Origin: Porphyromonas gingivicanis JCM 15907
Lineage (GTDB): Bacteria > Bacteroidota > Bacteroidia > Bacteroidales > Porphyromonadaceae
Length of the DNA: 64,000 bases
Reading direction: 5' to 3'
Assembly: GCF_000614585.1 (NCBI RefSeq)
Contig: NZ_BAKX01000003.1
Coordinates: forward strand, 186,001 to 250,000
Under the pieces are notes generated by a model, which saw only the letters and a program-made list of their open reading frames with translations, had not been told where the DNA came from and searched no databases. Below, in pieces: positions 46,310 through 55,908 of the stretch (positions are counted from its first letter, which is position 1; the number at the start of each line of letters is the position of its first letter). The translations under genes were made by a program, and so were the position numbers.

Positions 46310-47641
46310 ATGCAGAGGACTTTTCGTATAGGGGGAATTCATCCTCCCGAAAGTAAAATGTCAGCAGGCCGTCCTATCGAGGTATTGCCTATTCCTAAGG
46401 TGGCAGTTATTCCTTTAGGACAGCATATCGGTGCTCCTGCACAGGCTGTTGTTGCAAAAGGAGATGAGGTTAAGGTGGGAACGCTTGTTGCCAAAGCTGG
46501 GGGATTTGTTTCTGCCAATATCCACTCTCCAGTATCTGGTAAGGTTGCTAAGATTGACACCATCTTTGACTCAAGTGGTTACAAGAAACCTGCTATATTC
46601 ATAAATGTAGAGGGCGACGAATGGGAAGAATCTATTGACCGCTCTACTACTATAAAGAAGGAGTGCGCTTTAAGCCCAAAAGAAATTGTAGATAAGATTG
46701 CCGAAATGGGTATCGTTGGTATGGGGGGAGCTACATTCCCAACCCATGTCAAACTTTCTCCTCCTCCAGGTCAAAAGGCAACTGTTCTCATCATAAACGC
46801 CGTAGAGTGTGAGCCGTTCCTTACCAGTGACGATGCTTTAATGAGAGAGCATGCAGAGGAAATCATGATAGGTTGTTCTATTATCATGAAAGCCATTGGT
46901 GTTCAAGAAACACTCATTGGTATTGAGGTGAATAAGCCTGAAGCTATCCAAGAAATGGAGCGTGTGGCAAGTGCTTACTCTGGCATCAAAATTATTCCTT
47001 TGAAGAAGAGGTATCCTCAAGGAGGAGAAAAACAATTGATAGATGCTGTTATACGTCGCCAAGTTTCCAGTGGAGCTCTTCCCATATCTACAGGAGCGGT
47101 GGTGCAGAATGTCGGTACTGTTTACGCTGTTTATGAGGCTGTTCAAAAGAATAAACCTCTTGTTGAGCGTATTGTAACTGTTACAGGAGATACTTTGGCT
47201 AATCCTTCTAACCTCTTGGTACGTATGGGGACTCCTATGATTGACTTAATCAACCATGCGGGGGGAATGCCTGAAGATACGGGTAAAGTAATAGGAGGTG
47301 GTCCTATGATGGGACGTGCCTTGGTCAATACAGATGTCCCTGTAACCAAGGGCTCTTCTGGTCTATTGCTCTTAAGCCGTAAGGCTACTGCTCGTAATGA
47401 GATGAGAGACTGTGTGCGTTGTGGTAAGTGTGTGGGTGTATGCCCTATGGGACTTAATCCTGCTTTCCTTATGCGAGACACAGTTCTTAAAAATTGGGAT
47501 GGCTGTGAGAGTATGAATGTAGTGGATTGTATCGAGTGTGGGTCTTGTAGTTTTACTTGCCCCGCAGATCGTCCTCTCCTGGACTATATTCGTATCGGGA
47601 AACAGACTGTTATGGGTATTATGCGTGCTCGTAAACAATAA
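46310..47641 (+). CDS. rnfC: Rnf complex subunit RnfC
   Basis: 443 residues. An N-terminal barrel-sandwich domain starts with FRIGGIHPPESK, then the NADH/flavin-binding region IVGMGGATFPTHVKL at about 132-146 and NAVECEPFLTSDD, and two C-terminal clusters CVRCGKCVGVCPMGLNP and CIECGSCSFTCPADR. It provides the NAD(H)-binding site of the complex. It follows rnfB after 43 bases. Confidence 0.97.
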   Translation: MQRTFRIGGIHPPESKMSAGRPIEVLPIPKVAVIPLGQHIGAPAQAVVAKGDEVKVGTLVAKAGGFVSANIHSPVSGKVAKIDTIFDSSGYKKPAIFINVEGDEWEESIDRSTTIKKECALSPKEIVDKIAEMGIVGMGGATFPTHVKLSPPPGQKATVLIINAVECEPFLTSDDALMREHAEEIMIGCSIIMKAIGVQETLIGIEVNKPEAIQEMERVASAYSGIKIIPLKKRYPQGGEKQLIDAVIRRQVSSGALPISTGAVVQNVGTVYAVYEAVQKNKPLVERIVTVTGDTLANPSNLLVRMGTPMIDLINHAGGMPEDTGKVIGGGPMMGRALVNTDVPVTKGSSGLLLLSRKATARNEMRDCVRCGKCVGVCPMGLNPAFLMRDTVLKNWDGCESMNVVDCIECGSCSFTCPADRPLLDYIRIGKQTVMGIMRARKQ

Positions 47642-47668
47642 GCAACTCTACAAATAAATTTTCTCACA

Positions 47669-48673
47669 ATGGAAAATAGAATGATAGTATCGCCTTCACC
47701 GCATATTCATAGTGGTGATAGCATCAGTAAAAATATGTACGGAGTGCTTATTGCACTGGTACCAGCGTTTTTGTTTTCGGTATACCAATTTGGATGGAAC
47801 TCCCTTTTAGTTACCGCTATTTGTGTGCTCACTTGCTGTTTCTCGGAGTATTTTATTACAACCTTTATGCTCCGTCGTAAGAACTATATTTTCGATGGTT
47901 CTGCTATTCTAACAGCTGTACTTTTGGCCTTCAATCTTCCAAGTACTTTGCCTTGGTGGATTGTGATAATAGGTTCTTTTATCGCTATTGCTATTGGTAA
48001 GATGGCTTTTGGAGGTTTGGGGAACAATATCTTCAACCCAGCTTTGGTAGGTCGTGTATTTCTTTTGATAGCTTTTCCTGCTCAAATGACTACTTGGCCT
48101 GTAGCATCTCACCTCGCTAAGGTAGTAGACGGAGAGACTATGGCTACTCCTCTCTCTTTTATGAAAGAGGCTATTAAGGGGACTGAAGGTGCTTTGGAGC
48201 AAATCCCAAGTTCGTTAGATCTTTTCTTGGGGCTTAACCCTGGTTCTATGGGAGAAATTTCTGCCATAGCTCTTTTGATAGGTCTTGTGTATATGTTGGT
48301 GCGTAAGATTATCACTTGGCACACTCCTATATCCATTTTGTTAACGGTATTTGTGTTTAGTGGCATTCTTTACTTAGTCAATCCATCTATATATCCCTCT
48401 CCTGTTACTCATTTGCTTACTGGAGGTCTTATGTTAGGTGCTATTTTTATGGCTACTGACTATGTGTCATCTCCTATTACTCATAGTGGACAACTTGTTT
48501 ATGGGGTATGTATTGGCTTGCTGACTGTGATTATTCGTACTTGGGGTGCTTATCCAGAGGGTATGTCTTTTGCCATTCTTATAATGAATGCCTTTACCCC
48601 AATTATCAACCTATATTGCAAGCCCAAGCATTTTGGAGAAAAAGTTAAGAAAGTAAAGGAGGCAACGAAATGA
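47669..48673 (+). CDS. rnfD: Rnf complex subunit RnfD
   Basis: 334 residues with about eight or nine membrane helices. NIFNPALVGRVFLL at about 120-133 and the covalent FMN attachment region DGETMATPLSFMK near 155-167 are typical of the RnfD/NqrB family. It forms part of the membrane ion-translocating core. The stop overlaps the rnfG start by four bases. Confidence 0.96.
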   Translation: MENRMIVSPSPHIHSGDSISKNMYGVLIALVPAFLFSVYQFGWNSLLVTAICVLTCCFSEYFITTFMLRRKNYIFDGSAILTAVLLAFNLPSTLPWWIVIIGSFIAIAIGKMAFGGLGNNIFNPALVGRVFLLIAFPAQMTTWPVASHLAKVVDGETMATPLSFMKEAIKGTEGALEQIPSSLDLFLGLNPGSMGEISAIALLIGLVYMLVRKIITWHTPISILLTVFVFSGILYLVNPSIYPSPVTHLLTGGLMLGAIFMATDYVSSPITHSGQLVYGVCIGLLTVIIRTWGAYPEGMSFAILIMNAFTPIINLYCKPKHFGEKVKKVKEATK

Positions 48674-49353
48674 AAAAGTTAGCATCTACATTCCCTAATA
48701 TGCTTCTTTCACTCACTCTTATATGTCTTATAGTGGGTGCGATACTTGGAGTTATGAATGAGGTTACTAAAGACCCCATAGCTGCCACAGAGTTAAAAAA
48801 CAAAACAGAAGCTATCAAACAGGTTGTTCCTGAGTTTGACAATGCCCCTCTTGATGAAAAAGTTGAAGTAGAGTTAGAGGGCGAAACTGAAAAACTCACC
48901 GTTTATCCAGCCAAAAAGGGTGGTACAGTAGTGGGATATGCAGTACAGTCTTACTCTGGTAATGGTTTTTCTGGTCGTATTGATGTAATGGTAGGTTTCG
49001 ATGCTGCTGGTATTATTAAAGATTTTTCTGTCTTAAAGCATTCCGAAACTCCAGGTCTTGGTGCTAAGATGCAAGAATGGTTTCATTTGGACAATCTCTC
49101 TGCTACTTCTATCCGCAAGATATCTGGGGTAGATATGAGTGCAGAAGCCCCTCTTGTGGTTAGTAAAGATGGAGGTAAGGTCGATGCTATTACTGCTTCT
49201 ACCATAAGTAGTCGTGCTTTTCTTGATGCTATCAATAGGGCTTATAAGACTTACCAAAAGGTTAGTGGGGGAGTTACAACCACTTCTGCAGAAGAAGCTA
49301 TTATGGAACAAACCACTACAACTACACTTGTAGAGAAAGGAGCTGAACAATGA
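48670..49353 (+). CDS. rnfG: Rnf complex subunit RnfG
   Basis: 227 residues. One N-terminal helix is followed by a periplasmic FMN-binding domain. SGRIDVMVGFD and ETPGLGAKM precede the flavinylation region VDAITASTISSRAF near 175-188, where a threonine should carry FMN. The C-terminus is threonine- and glutamate-rich. It overlaps rnfD and rnfE by four bases each. Confidence 0.96.
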   Translation: MKKLASTFPNMLLSLTLICLIVGAILGVMNEVTKDPIAATELKNKTEAIKQVVPEFDNAPLDEKVEVELEGETEKLTVYPAKKGGTVVGYAVQSYSGNGFSGRIDVMVGFDAAGIIKDFSVLKHSETPGLGAKMQEWFHLDNLSATSIRKISGVDMSAEAPLVVSKDGGKVDAITASTISSRAFLDAINRAYKTYQKVSGGVTTTSAEEAIMEQTTTTTLVEKGAEQ

Positions 49354-49940
49354 ATAAGTATATACAAACCCTTACAAATGGGATTATTAAGGAGAATCCG
49401 ACTTTTGTCCTTCTCCTCGGTTTATGTCCTACATTAGCCACTACAACTTCTGGAATAAACGGGATGAGTATGGGATTGGCTACAACGTTTGTTTTGATTT
49501 TTGCCAACTTGGTAATCTCATTGCTTAAAAAGTTAATTCCAGATGCGGTACGTATCCCAGCTTTTATTGTGGTAATTGCGGGCTTCGTAACGGTTCTCCA
49601 GTTACTTATTAAGGCTTTTTTACCCTCGTTAGATGCGAGCTTAGGGCTTTTTATCCCATTAATTGTTGTTAACTGTATTGTATTAGGACGTGCAGAGTCT
49701 GTTGCATCAAAGCAGAATCCAATTATTTCTATCCTTGATGGTATTAGTATTGGTTTGGGCTTTACATTGGCTCTTACAGTGTTGGGTGCTATTCGTGAGT
49801 TATTAGGCTCGGGTAAAGTATTCGATATGGTACTCTTCCCCGATTCTTATGGAGCTTTAACTTTCATTCTTCCTCCGGGAGCTTTCTTGGTATTGGGATG
49901 TCTGATTGCTCTCTTCAATGTGGTAACAAAGAAATCTTGA
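49350..49940 (+). CDS. rnfE: Rnf complex subunit RnfE
   Basis: 196 residues with six helices. NPTFVLLLGLCPTLATTTS at about 16-34, VVNCIVLGRAESVASK near 105-120 and SIGLGFTLALTVLGAIRELLGSG match the RnfE/NqrD family, including the cysteine of the membrane cluster. With RnfA it forms the inverted-repeat core of the pump. It is followed by rnfA after 27 bases. Confidence 0.96.
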   Translation: MNKYIQTLTNGIIKENPTFVLLLGLCPTLATTTSGINGMSMGLATTFVLIFANLVISLLKKLIPDAVRIPAFIVVIAGFVTVLQLLIKAFLPSLDASLGLFIPLIVVNCIVLGRAESVASKQNPIISILDGISIGLGFTLALTVLGAIRELLGSGKVFDMVLFPDSYGALTFILPPGAFLVLGCLIALFNVVTKKS

Positions 49941-49967
49941 TGTTGCACTTTTAATTGATATTCTATT

Positions 49968-50539
49968 ATGCATTATATAATGATTGTCATAGCAGCGATA
50001 TTTGTTAATAACGTTGTACTGTCTCAGTTCTTGGGGATTTGCCCTTTCTTTGGGGTTTCTAAGAAGATAGACACCGCTGCTGGTATGGGGGCTGCCGTAA
50101 CTTTTGTTTTGGCAATAGCACTATGGTAACCTTTTTGATTAACAATTACGTATTGGTTCCTTTCAATATAGGTTTCCTCCAAACTATTTCGTTCATCTTG
50201 GTTATTGCCTCTCTTGTACAGATGTTGGAAATGGTTTTGAAAAAAGTTTCTCCTCCTTTATATCAAGCATTAGGGGTTTTCTTACCCCTTATTACCACTA
50301 ACTGTTGCGTATTGGGGGTAGCGATATTAGTTATCCAGAAGGATTATAATTTCGTTGAAAGTCTTGTTTATTCGATTGCTACGGGATTAGGGTTCTTTTT
50401 GGCAATGGTTGTATTTGCGGGGATGCGTGAACAACTCTCCTCTGCCAATCTTCCTAAGGCAATGAAGAATGTTCCTATTGCTATGATCTCTGCAAGTATA
50501 TTGGCTATGGCGTTTATGGGCTTTAGCGGAGTTGCATAA
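49968..50539 (+). CDS. rnfA: Rnf complex subunit RnfA, frame broken once
   Basis: About 190 residues after repair. Starts [20 protein letters not shown] with the [13 protein letters not shown] motif typical of RnfA. The frame is lost at 50120; one extra A makes [17 protein letters not shown], continuing into [21 protein letters not shown], which carries the membrane cysteine. A start placed at 50123 would miss three conserved helices. It is the last gene of the rnf operon, followed by a strong terminator. Confidence 0.93.
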
Positions 50540-50568
50540 GTAGCATTTTACGTTAATAATTGTACGAA

Positions 50569-50610
50569 GGCGACTTCTCATCCGTGCAAGGATGGGGAGT
50601 CGTCTTTTTC
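50569..50610 (+). terminator. Strong intrinsic terminator of the rnf operon
   Basis: GGCGACTTCTCATCC and GGATGGGGAGTCGTC form a stem of about 15 pairs with a six-base loop, followed by TTTTTCTTTT. Confidence 0.9.
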
Positions 50611-51292
50611 TTTTCCCAAAAAACTTTCTCTTGGCTTTTGAGTGAAGAGTATTTCTTCTAAGGAGGTTGATGGATTTTTTGTGAAAACTATCGTCTGAAA
50701 AGAGTATAAGAGGAAGCCCTAAAAACTTCGATAAGGTTCGGAAAGGAGGGGATATATTGCTTCCCTTTCTATAAGGCTTGTATACCTATCGCAGCACATT
50801 TCTAAAGATAGTAGTAAAAAGCATTACTCTAATGGTATAGGTAATTGGAATGAAAAGGTATAATCCTTTTGAGAGTTTGCTCGGATGGTTTCAAAAGTTT
50901 GCACGGAAGGTTCGGGGAGTTTACAAGGATGGTTGGAGAAGTTTGTACGGAGGGTTTTGCGGGTCTATATGGAGGATTTAAGAGGACAACGTATTACAAC
51001 AGCAGGAAGATAACACTACCTTGCCAGTACTTATATCTCTTTCCTTGTATTTTTTCTTGTCAAAAAACTTTGGTGAAAAATAATGATTCTGAGAGTTCTC
51101 CTATGCAGTGTGTTCAATCAGCAAGCAGTTTTACGAGGGAAAAAAATAATCGTTCTGTGGATTCTTCCAATGAGGATTCTTTCGTTGTCTTTTGGATACT
51201 CTGAGAAAGGAGGACTTTTGATAAGAGGGAAGAAAGAGTAAAAAGAGCGAGATATAGCGGTGTATGCTGTTTTTTGTTTAACAAAAAAGTCT
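50611..51292. other. Gene-free stretch of about 680 bases
   Basis: Contains the repeat array at 50835-50988. A plus-strand frame of 111 codons (50869-51204) is composed partly of the repeats and is not considered a gene. 50611-50834 and 50989-51292 show nothing else recognisable. Confidence 0.6.
50835..50988. repeat. 22-bp-period tandem repeat array, longest copy (locus 5)
   Basis: Units at 50857, 50879, 50901, 50923, 50945 and 50967, exactly 22 bases apart, with a weak unit at 50835. The first begins GGTATAATCCTTTTGAG; the next begin GCTCGGATGGTTT, GCACGGAAGGTT, ACAAGGATGGTT, GTACGGAGGGTTTT and ATATGGAGGATTT. Most units end in GTTT. Confidence 0.8.
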
Positions 51293-51300
51293 TACCTTTG
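51293..51300 (+). promoter_or_regulatory. -7 promoter box for tRNA-Arg
   Basis: TACCTTTG, a perfect TAnnTTTG, 20 bases before the mature tRNA. Confidence 0.6.
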
Positions 51301-51320
51301 CAAGCGGATTTGGAAATCTT

Positions 51321-51394
51321 GGTCAGGTAGCTCAGCTGGATAGAGCAACTGCCTTCTAAGCAGTCGGTCTCGGGTTCGAATCCCGACCTGATCA
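51321..51394 (+). tRNA. tRNA-Arg (anticodon UCU)
   Basis: 74 bases folding into a full cloverleaf: acceptor GGTCAGG with CCTGATC (one G-T pair), D arm TAGCTCAGCTGGATAGAGCA, anticodon stem ACTGC/GCAGT around loop CTTCTAA with TCT at 34-36, and T arm TCGGG-TTCGAAT-CCCGA. The CCA end is not encoded. It reads AGA codons. Confidence 0.97.
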
Positions 51395-51426
51395 CTTTTC
51401 CTCCAAAAGATTTCTTCCTATTTTTC

Positions 51427-51452
51427 TTTCCCCTTTAGTTGGGGATTTTTTT
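51427..51452 (+). terminator. Intrinsic terminator after tRNA-Arg
   Basis: TCCCC and GGGGA pair around the loop TTTAGTT, followed by T7. Short but classical. Confidence 0.75.
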
Positions 51453-51658
51453 GTATGCAGACTCTGGTTGGGATAGTGTCGTTAGATTGGGAGAGAGAGT
51501 TATGAAAATCTCGCACATTACATACTCACTACGTTATCATTTAGGTTTCCCATCTGTGTATACCCTTCTTCCTACCATTTCAAAGGCTTTTAATGCAGGC
51601 TTTCTACTTATTGTTCTGTACGACTGTTGTGGTTACTATATTCTGTATAGTTTTTCTG

Positions 51659-53540
51659 TTAGAAGAGTTTTTTGATTTCTTCTTCGGAGAAAAGATGAAT
51701 AATCTTTTGCCCCGTAGGGGTATAGGTATTCTCTATACAAGAGAAGAGTTGAGCTATAATCTCCTCAGCTTCTTCCGTTGAGCGTAAAGGCTTAAAAGCT
51801 CCTCTCTTTTCTTGTGCCATGCAGAAGCCATAACATCTATTAGTTCATCCGTAGAAAAATCTTGCTTGCCGAGCATGGAAGAGATAGCTTGCTCGATAAT
51901 ATCTCTAGCATGGTTCTCTACAGATAGAGGAGCGGTATTTATGGAGTATTCGCCTTTTCCCAAAGGCTGATTTCGAAACCCAAAGAGTCTAATTGAGGGA
52001 TTATTTTCTCTATCTGTGCTTCCTCTCGAATAGGAAAACTACACACCTCTGGGGTCAATAGCTGAGAGGTTTGTAGAGATTGATTTTTATCTTTTAATTG
52101 GCGTAATATATCCTCATAGACAATGCGTAGCTTGGCTCTGTGTGCATCGATAAACACCACCCCTCTCAGTAAAGAAGTAACTATGTAACGCTCTCCATAC
52201 AGAAAACAATTCTGCTTTTTAGAAGCATAATTAGGTTTCAAAGATTCACTGTTGGACTCCAAAGCCGTTTGTTGGTCTTGAGAAAATAGAGGGGAAGAGA
52301 GAGGGGGTGTTCCAGAAGTGCTTCTATTGCTCTCGAAGGAGCGAAACATATCTTGCCAACTTATTCGAGAAGAGTTCCCTTTCGGTTTATAACTTGCAGA
52401 TGTTTCTTGAGGTAAATTGCTGCTCTCTAAAAATGGATCATAGCTGGGGTCAATCGTGGTATCTGGGGCGGGTAGTATCTCTTCAGAGTGCCCTTCATAG
52501 ATAGGTATATCCACTACATTTTGAGGATTGAAGTCAATCATTGGAGTTTCCATTTTTAGATTGAGCGTTTGTCGGATAACGATAGCTAAAATCTTAAAGA
52601 TAGCTTGCTCATCTAAAAACTTTATCTCCGTTTTGGTTGGGTGTATATTGACATCTATTCGAGAGGGGTCTATGGTAAAGTTTATGAAGTAGTTGGGATA
52701 TGTGTTAGGAGGTAGTAATTGATCATACACAGAGCTTACCGCCTTATGGAAGTAAGGGTGCTTCATAAACCGTCCATTGACAAAGAAGTATTGTTCGGGA
52801 TTGCGCTTTTTAGCACCCGAAGGATGACAAACAAAGCCATCAATCGTTGCTAATTCGTTTTTAAAAGTAATGGGGATAAGAGTCTTTTCTAAATGCTTCC
52901 CCAAGGCATCTGCCAAACGCCTTAATTGGGTTGTTTTGGGCAAATCTAAAATAGGGACTCCATCCGAAAGGAAAGAGAAAGAAATAGAAGGGTATATAAG
53001 TGCTATTCGTTCAAACTGCTCCTGTAAGTGTCTTAATTCAGTGGCATTGGTTTTGAGAAAGCGACGGCGTGCAGGCACATTAAAGAAGAGATTACGCACG
53101 GTAAACGTACTTCCCACAGGGGCTACCGTTGGTTTGGACGATACAACTTCAGAGCCATTGATGCAGAGTAAAGTACCCATTTCATCAGAGTCTCGGCGGG
53201 TGAGTAATTCCACCTGTGCTACGGAGGCAATAGAAGCTAATGCCTCTCCTCTAAAACCCATGGAGTGGAGCGAAAAAAGGTCTTCTACTGAAGCTATCTT
53301 ACTGGTAGCATGTCGCTCAAAAGCCATACGAGCATCCATTGGAGACATACCGCATCCGTTGTCGCTGACGCGTAACAAAGCTCGTCCTGCTTCCTCTACC
53401 TCTACTCGTATCTGAGTAGCTCCAGCATCGATAGCATTTTCTACTAATTCTTTGAGAACCGATGCTGGGCGTTGGATTACCTCTCCTGCCGCTATTTGGT
53501 TGGCAATGCTCTCGGGGAGCACTCGTATGATTTCGCTCAT
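51659..53540 (-). CDS. mutL: DNA mismatch repair protein MutL, frame broken twice
   Basis: About 627 residues after repair. GHKL ATPase motifs: IANQIAAGEVIQRPASVLKE at about 12-31, VSDNGCGM at about 58-65, RHATSKI near 75 and SMGFRGEALASIASV near 92-106. The C-terminal dimerisation domain is lost in the raw frame: one G near 51959-51961 gives SLWGKGEYSINTAPL, and one A in the run at 51807-51810 gives KKKRGAFKPLRSTEEAEEI, ending TPTGQKIIHLFSEEEIKKLF at 51659. It links mismatch recognition to excision. It is the last gene of the clpP operon. Confidence 0.93.
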
Positions 53541-53544
53541 AGAC

Positions 53545-53913
53545 TTATCGATAAAATAGATACCAAATGAGAACTCCCAAGAGGAGGAGTACGACGAGTA
53601 TTTTCAAAACTTCATTCCAACGATTCAGTCCCGATATACCTTTTTCCTCTTGTCGTGAGAGGTGGGTCATATTTTGGGTTAGCGCATCGTGGATTTCTTC
53701 TGCAAATCGCTCTTTACGAGAAGAGGTATCCTCCTCATCCATTTCTGTAACATCTGTCTCTTCCTCATCGGGGGGGAGCTCTCCGTTTCGAATCATTTCC
53801 CGTCGGATGGCTTCGATACGCTTTTTTCGTGCCTCCTTAGAGGGATTCCAGTAGATGGGAGTGTGCTGAAATTGTCTCGGTTTTCGATTGCCGTAGAAGA
53901 AAAAGAGTCCCAT
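53545..53913 (-). CDS. Conserved small protein with a C-terminal membrane anchor
   Basis: 122 residues. A short hydrophobic, aromatic start (GLFFFYGNRKPRQFQHTPIY) is followed by a basic helix (SKEARKKRIEAIRREM), an acidic middle, and one C-terminal helix (LKILVVLLLLGVLIWYLFY). Similar small proteins are common near ostA or mutL in Bacteroidales, but I know of no function. Its start lies 121 bases inside the end of the ostA frame, an unusually long overlap. It precedes mutL by four bases. Confidence 0.75.
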   Translation of the reverse strand: MGLFFFYGNRKPRQFQHTPIYWNPSKEARKKRIEAIRREMIRNGELPPDEEETDVTEMDEEDTSSRKERFAEEIHDALTQNMTHLSRQEEKGISGLNRWNEVLKILVVLLLLGVLIWYLFYR

Positions 53914-55796
53914 AGTTTTGATAAAGGATTATTTTTTAGTAACTGTTCGTAAGAGGGTGCTTGCCAAGGCTGGTTTTGCTCTTCGAGTCTACGAACATAA
54001 ATAGGAAGAGTAGAGGGAAGAGGTTCTTTCTCCCCAGGTGAGGAAGAGAGAGAAGAGATAGAATCATTGGGGATTGTAGTGTACAAAGCAATTTGATTTT
54101 CCAACATTTCATAGGCATTCTTCGCTGCATGTGCCCCGCTGAAACGACTTAAATCACTTAAACTTTTAGGAGTGTAGGGGATAGGAGTACCCAAAGAATC
54201 TCTCTCTATTTGGAAAATATCTTCAGAAGATTGAGGGCGCAGAGAAGATTTCCATGACAAGCCTGAGAGAAGAGCAATATCGGGAGTAACCTGTTCGATA
54301 GGATATATTTTCCCCTCTACAGCACCATTCCAGATAGTCTTTCGAAGTGTGTCTTGATCTATGTAGGAGATAATTTGGGGTGCTTTGATATGTCCAAGTG
54401 CGTAATAACGCTTAAGAGCTTCTTGCTGGGCATAGTAGATCATTTCTGCGTTACCATGTACTTGCACCTCTCGAACGGTGCTATCAGCAAAAAAGGTTAG
54501 AAGAGAATCCCCCTTTAGTTGCTCGTATTTATCCTTTTCTATCTCTCGCATCACTTTCGCATTGGGAGAGGCCAAACTTCTATCCAAAGAGTCGGCGATG
54601 AAATATATTTTTATCGTATCTCCTTCTACTTGTGTTTGCTCTTGCCAGAGTATGGGTGTTTTATATAAAGTTAATGTAGAGTCGAGCGTGAAATAGCGTG
54701 CCGAGTCTGCCACAGCTTGAATATCTCTTCGGAAAAGGCGTACATTATGGTAAGCTCTACTGAGTCGAATATCCTCTTTCCCTCTCTTTACTTGGATGCT
54801 TTCCAACGTATCTGCCCCCATATAGAGTGTGTCGGGGCGAGAGTAGTCGGTTAGAGATGCTCGTTGAGTGGTAAAAGCATACTCTTTCTTTTCATCATAA
54901 TAGCCATACTCCCCTTGTAGAATCGCTTTGTTTATAGTATCAGTCAAAACCATATTACCAAAAGACTCTGCAAACTTTTCCTTTCGGTCGTAAAGAAGAG
55001 AATCTCCTGTTATAGTTCCTCTTTTTTGATATACAACGGAGCGATCTAAAAGAATACCAACATCTTTATCTGTATCGTAAACTCCTCGAGTACTTTCTAT
55101 GTGTCCTGAGTCAGACTGTATAGTAGTAGGCCCTTGAAAGTAGGCAATTTTAGAATTAGTATTATATCGAAGATAATCTGTATTGAGAGTAAAGTCGGGA
55201 TGCGTTAGCTCTACCATATTTCTAAATATGGCTTCATTGAGTCGAGGTGTATATTCTCCGTAGATAGAAGTGAGAGTATTGAGAGAGTCTACTATAGTTC
55301 CCGTATCAAAATAGTAACCAACATTAAGATTTCGATCGTAGTCGAGACTATCTGTATATAGTACTGCTGTCGAATTTCTTAATTCGACGGTATTCCGAAG
55401 CTGGGCTATTTTGGTATTCCCATCATAGAAAAGATACTTTGCTGTAATAGAAATCGTATCTCCCTCTGTTATCCTAATTGTTCCGAATGCTTCAAATTGA
55501 TTTTCTTCTTCTTTCAAATAGGCACTGTCGCACTTCATAATCCAGCTTTGATGGCTCAGCTGGACATTGCCAAGCAGTTTCTGAATCCCGGGGGCATTCG
55601 CAGCATCATATTCCAAGACATCGGAATAGTCAAGAGCAATGCGATGCTCCTCTTGCTGCTTTTGAATAGGGGGAGGAGTAGATGCTAAGAGAAGTGAAAA
55701 AAAAATCAACGATAGGCACAGAAAGATGACACCTCTGTGAAAAGCTGTGGGGAGGGTAGCAGACGAAGATGACGATTTATTTTTCCCCATGGGCAA
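53793..55796 (-). CDS. OstA-like LPS transport protein
   Basis: 667 residues with a hydrophobic N-terminal segment at about 22-40. The mature part carries repeating LptA/OstA beta-jellyroll units, for example YLKEEENQFEAFGTIRITEGDTISI, YDGNTKIAQL and DSLLYDRKEKFAESFGNMVL, which line a lipid slide in family members. It probably bridges the periplasm for LPS on its way to the LptD channel. The last 40 residues overlap the next gene in another frame; given the many one-base losses nearby, the true C-terminus may be shorter. LptC is encoded 8 kb away. Confidence 0.85.
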   Translation of the reverse strand: MPMGKNKSSSSSATLPTAFHRGVIFLCLSLIFFSLLLASTPPPIQKQQEEHRIALDYSDVLEYDAANAPGIQKLLGNVQLSHQSWIMKCDSAYLKEEENQFEAFGTIRITEGDTISITAKYLFYDGNTKIAQLRNTVELRNSTAVLYTDSLDYDRNLNVGYYFDTGTIVDSLNTLTSIYGEYTPRLNEAIFRNMVELTHPDFTLNTDYLRYNTNSKIAYFQGPTTIQSDSGHIESTRGVYDTDKDVGILLDRSVVYQKRGTITGDSLLYDRKEKFAESFGNMVLTDTINKAILQGEYGYYDEKKEYAFTTQRASLTDYSRPDTLYMGADTLESIQVKRGKEDIRLSRAYHNVRLFRRDIQAVADSARYFTLDSTLTLYKTPILWQEQTQVEGDTIKIYFIADSLDRSLASPNAKVMREIEKDKYEQLKGDSLLTFFADSTVREVQVHGNAEMIYYAQQEALKRYYALGHIKAPQIISYIDQDTLRKTIWNGAVEGKIYPIEQVTPDIALLSGLSWKSSLRPQSSEDIFQIERDSLGTPIPYTPKSLSDLSRFSGAHAAKNAYEMLENQIALYTTIPNDSISSLSSSPGEKEPLPSTLPIYVRRLEEQNQPWQAPSYEQLLKNNPLSKLWDSFSSTAIENRDNFSTLPSTGIPLRRHEKSVSKPSDGK

Positions 55797-55908
55797 ATTT
55801 GGACTTTGGATCTTGTCGGATAAGAACCTTACTTATAATAATATGCCTTTGTTTGTTGTACTCAAGAGGGTATTCATCTCTGTTGAGAGAGACACATTTT
55901 TCATCTTC

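Noticed and set aside
50835-50988. CRISPR array
   Set aside because: Units are directly adjacent, degenerate and without unique spacers, and no cas genes are present.
50869-51204. A 111-codon plus-strand gene
   Set aside because: Its first part is made of the 22-bp repeats, its composition is unlike a protein, and it matches no family I know.
51439-51675. Short plus-strand gene after the tRNA
   Set aside because: It overlaps the terminator and the restored 3' end of mutL on the other strand.
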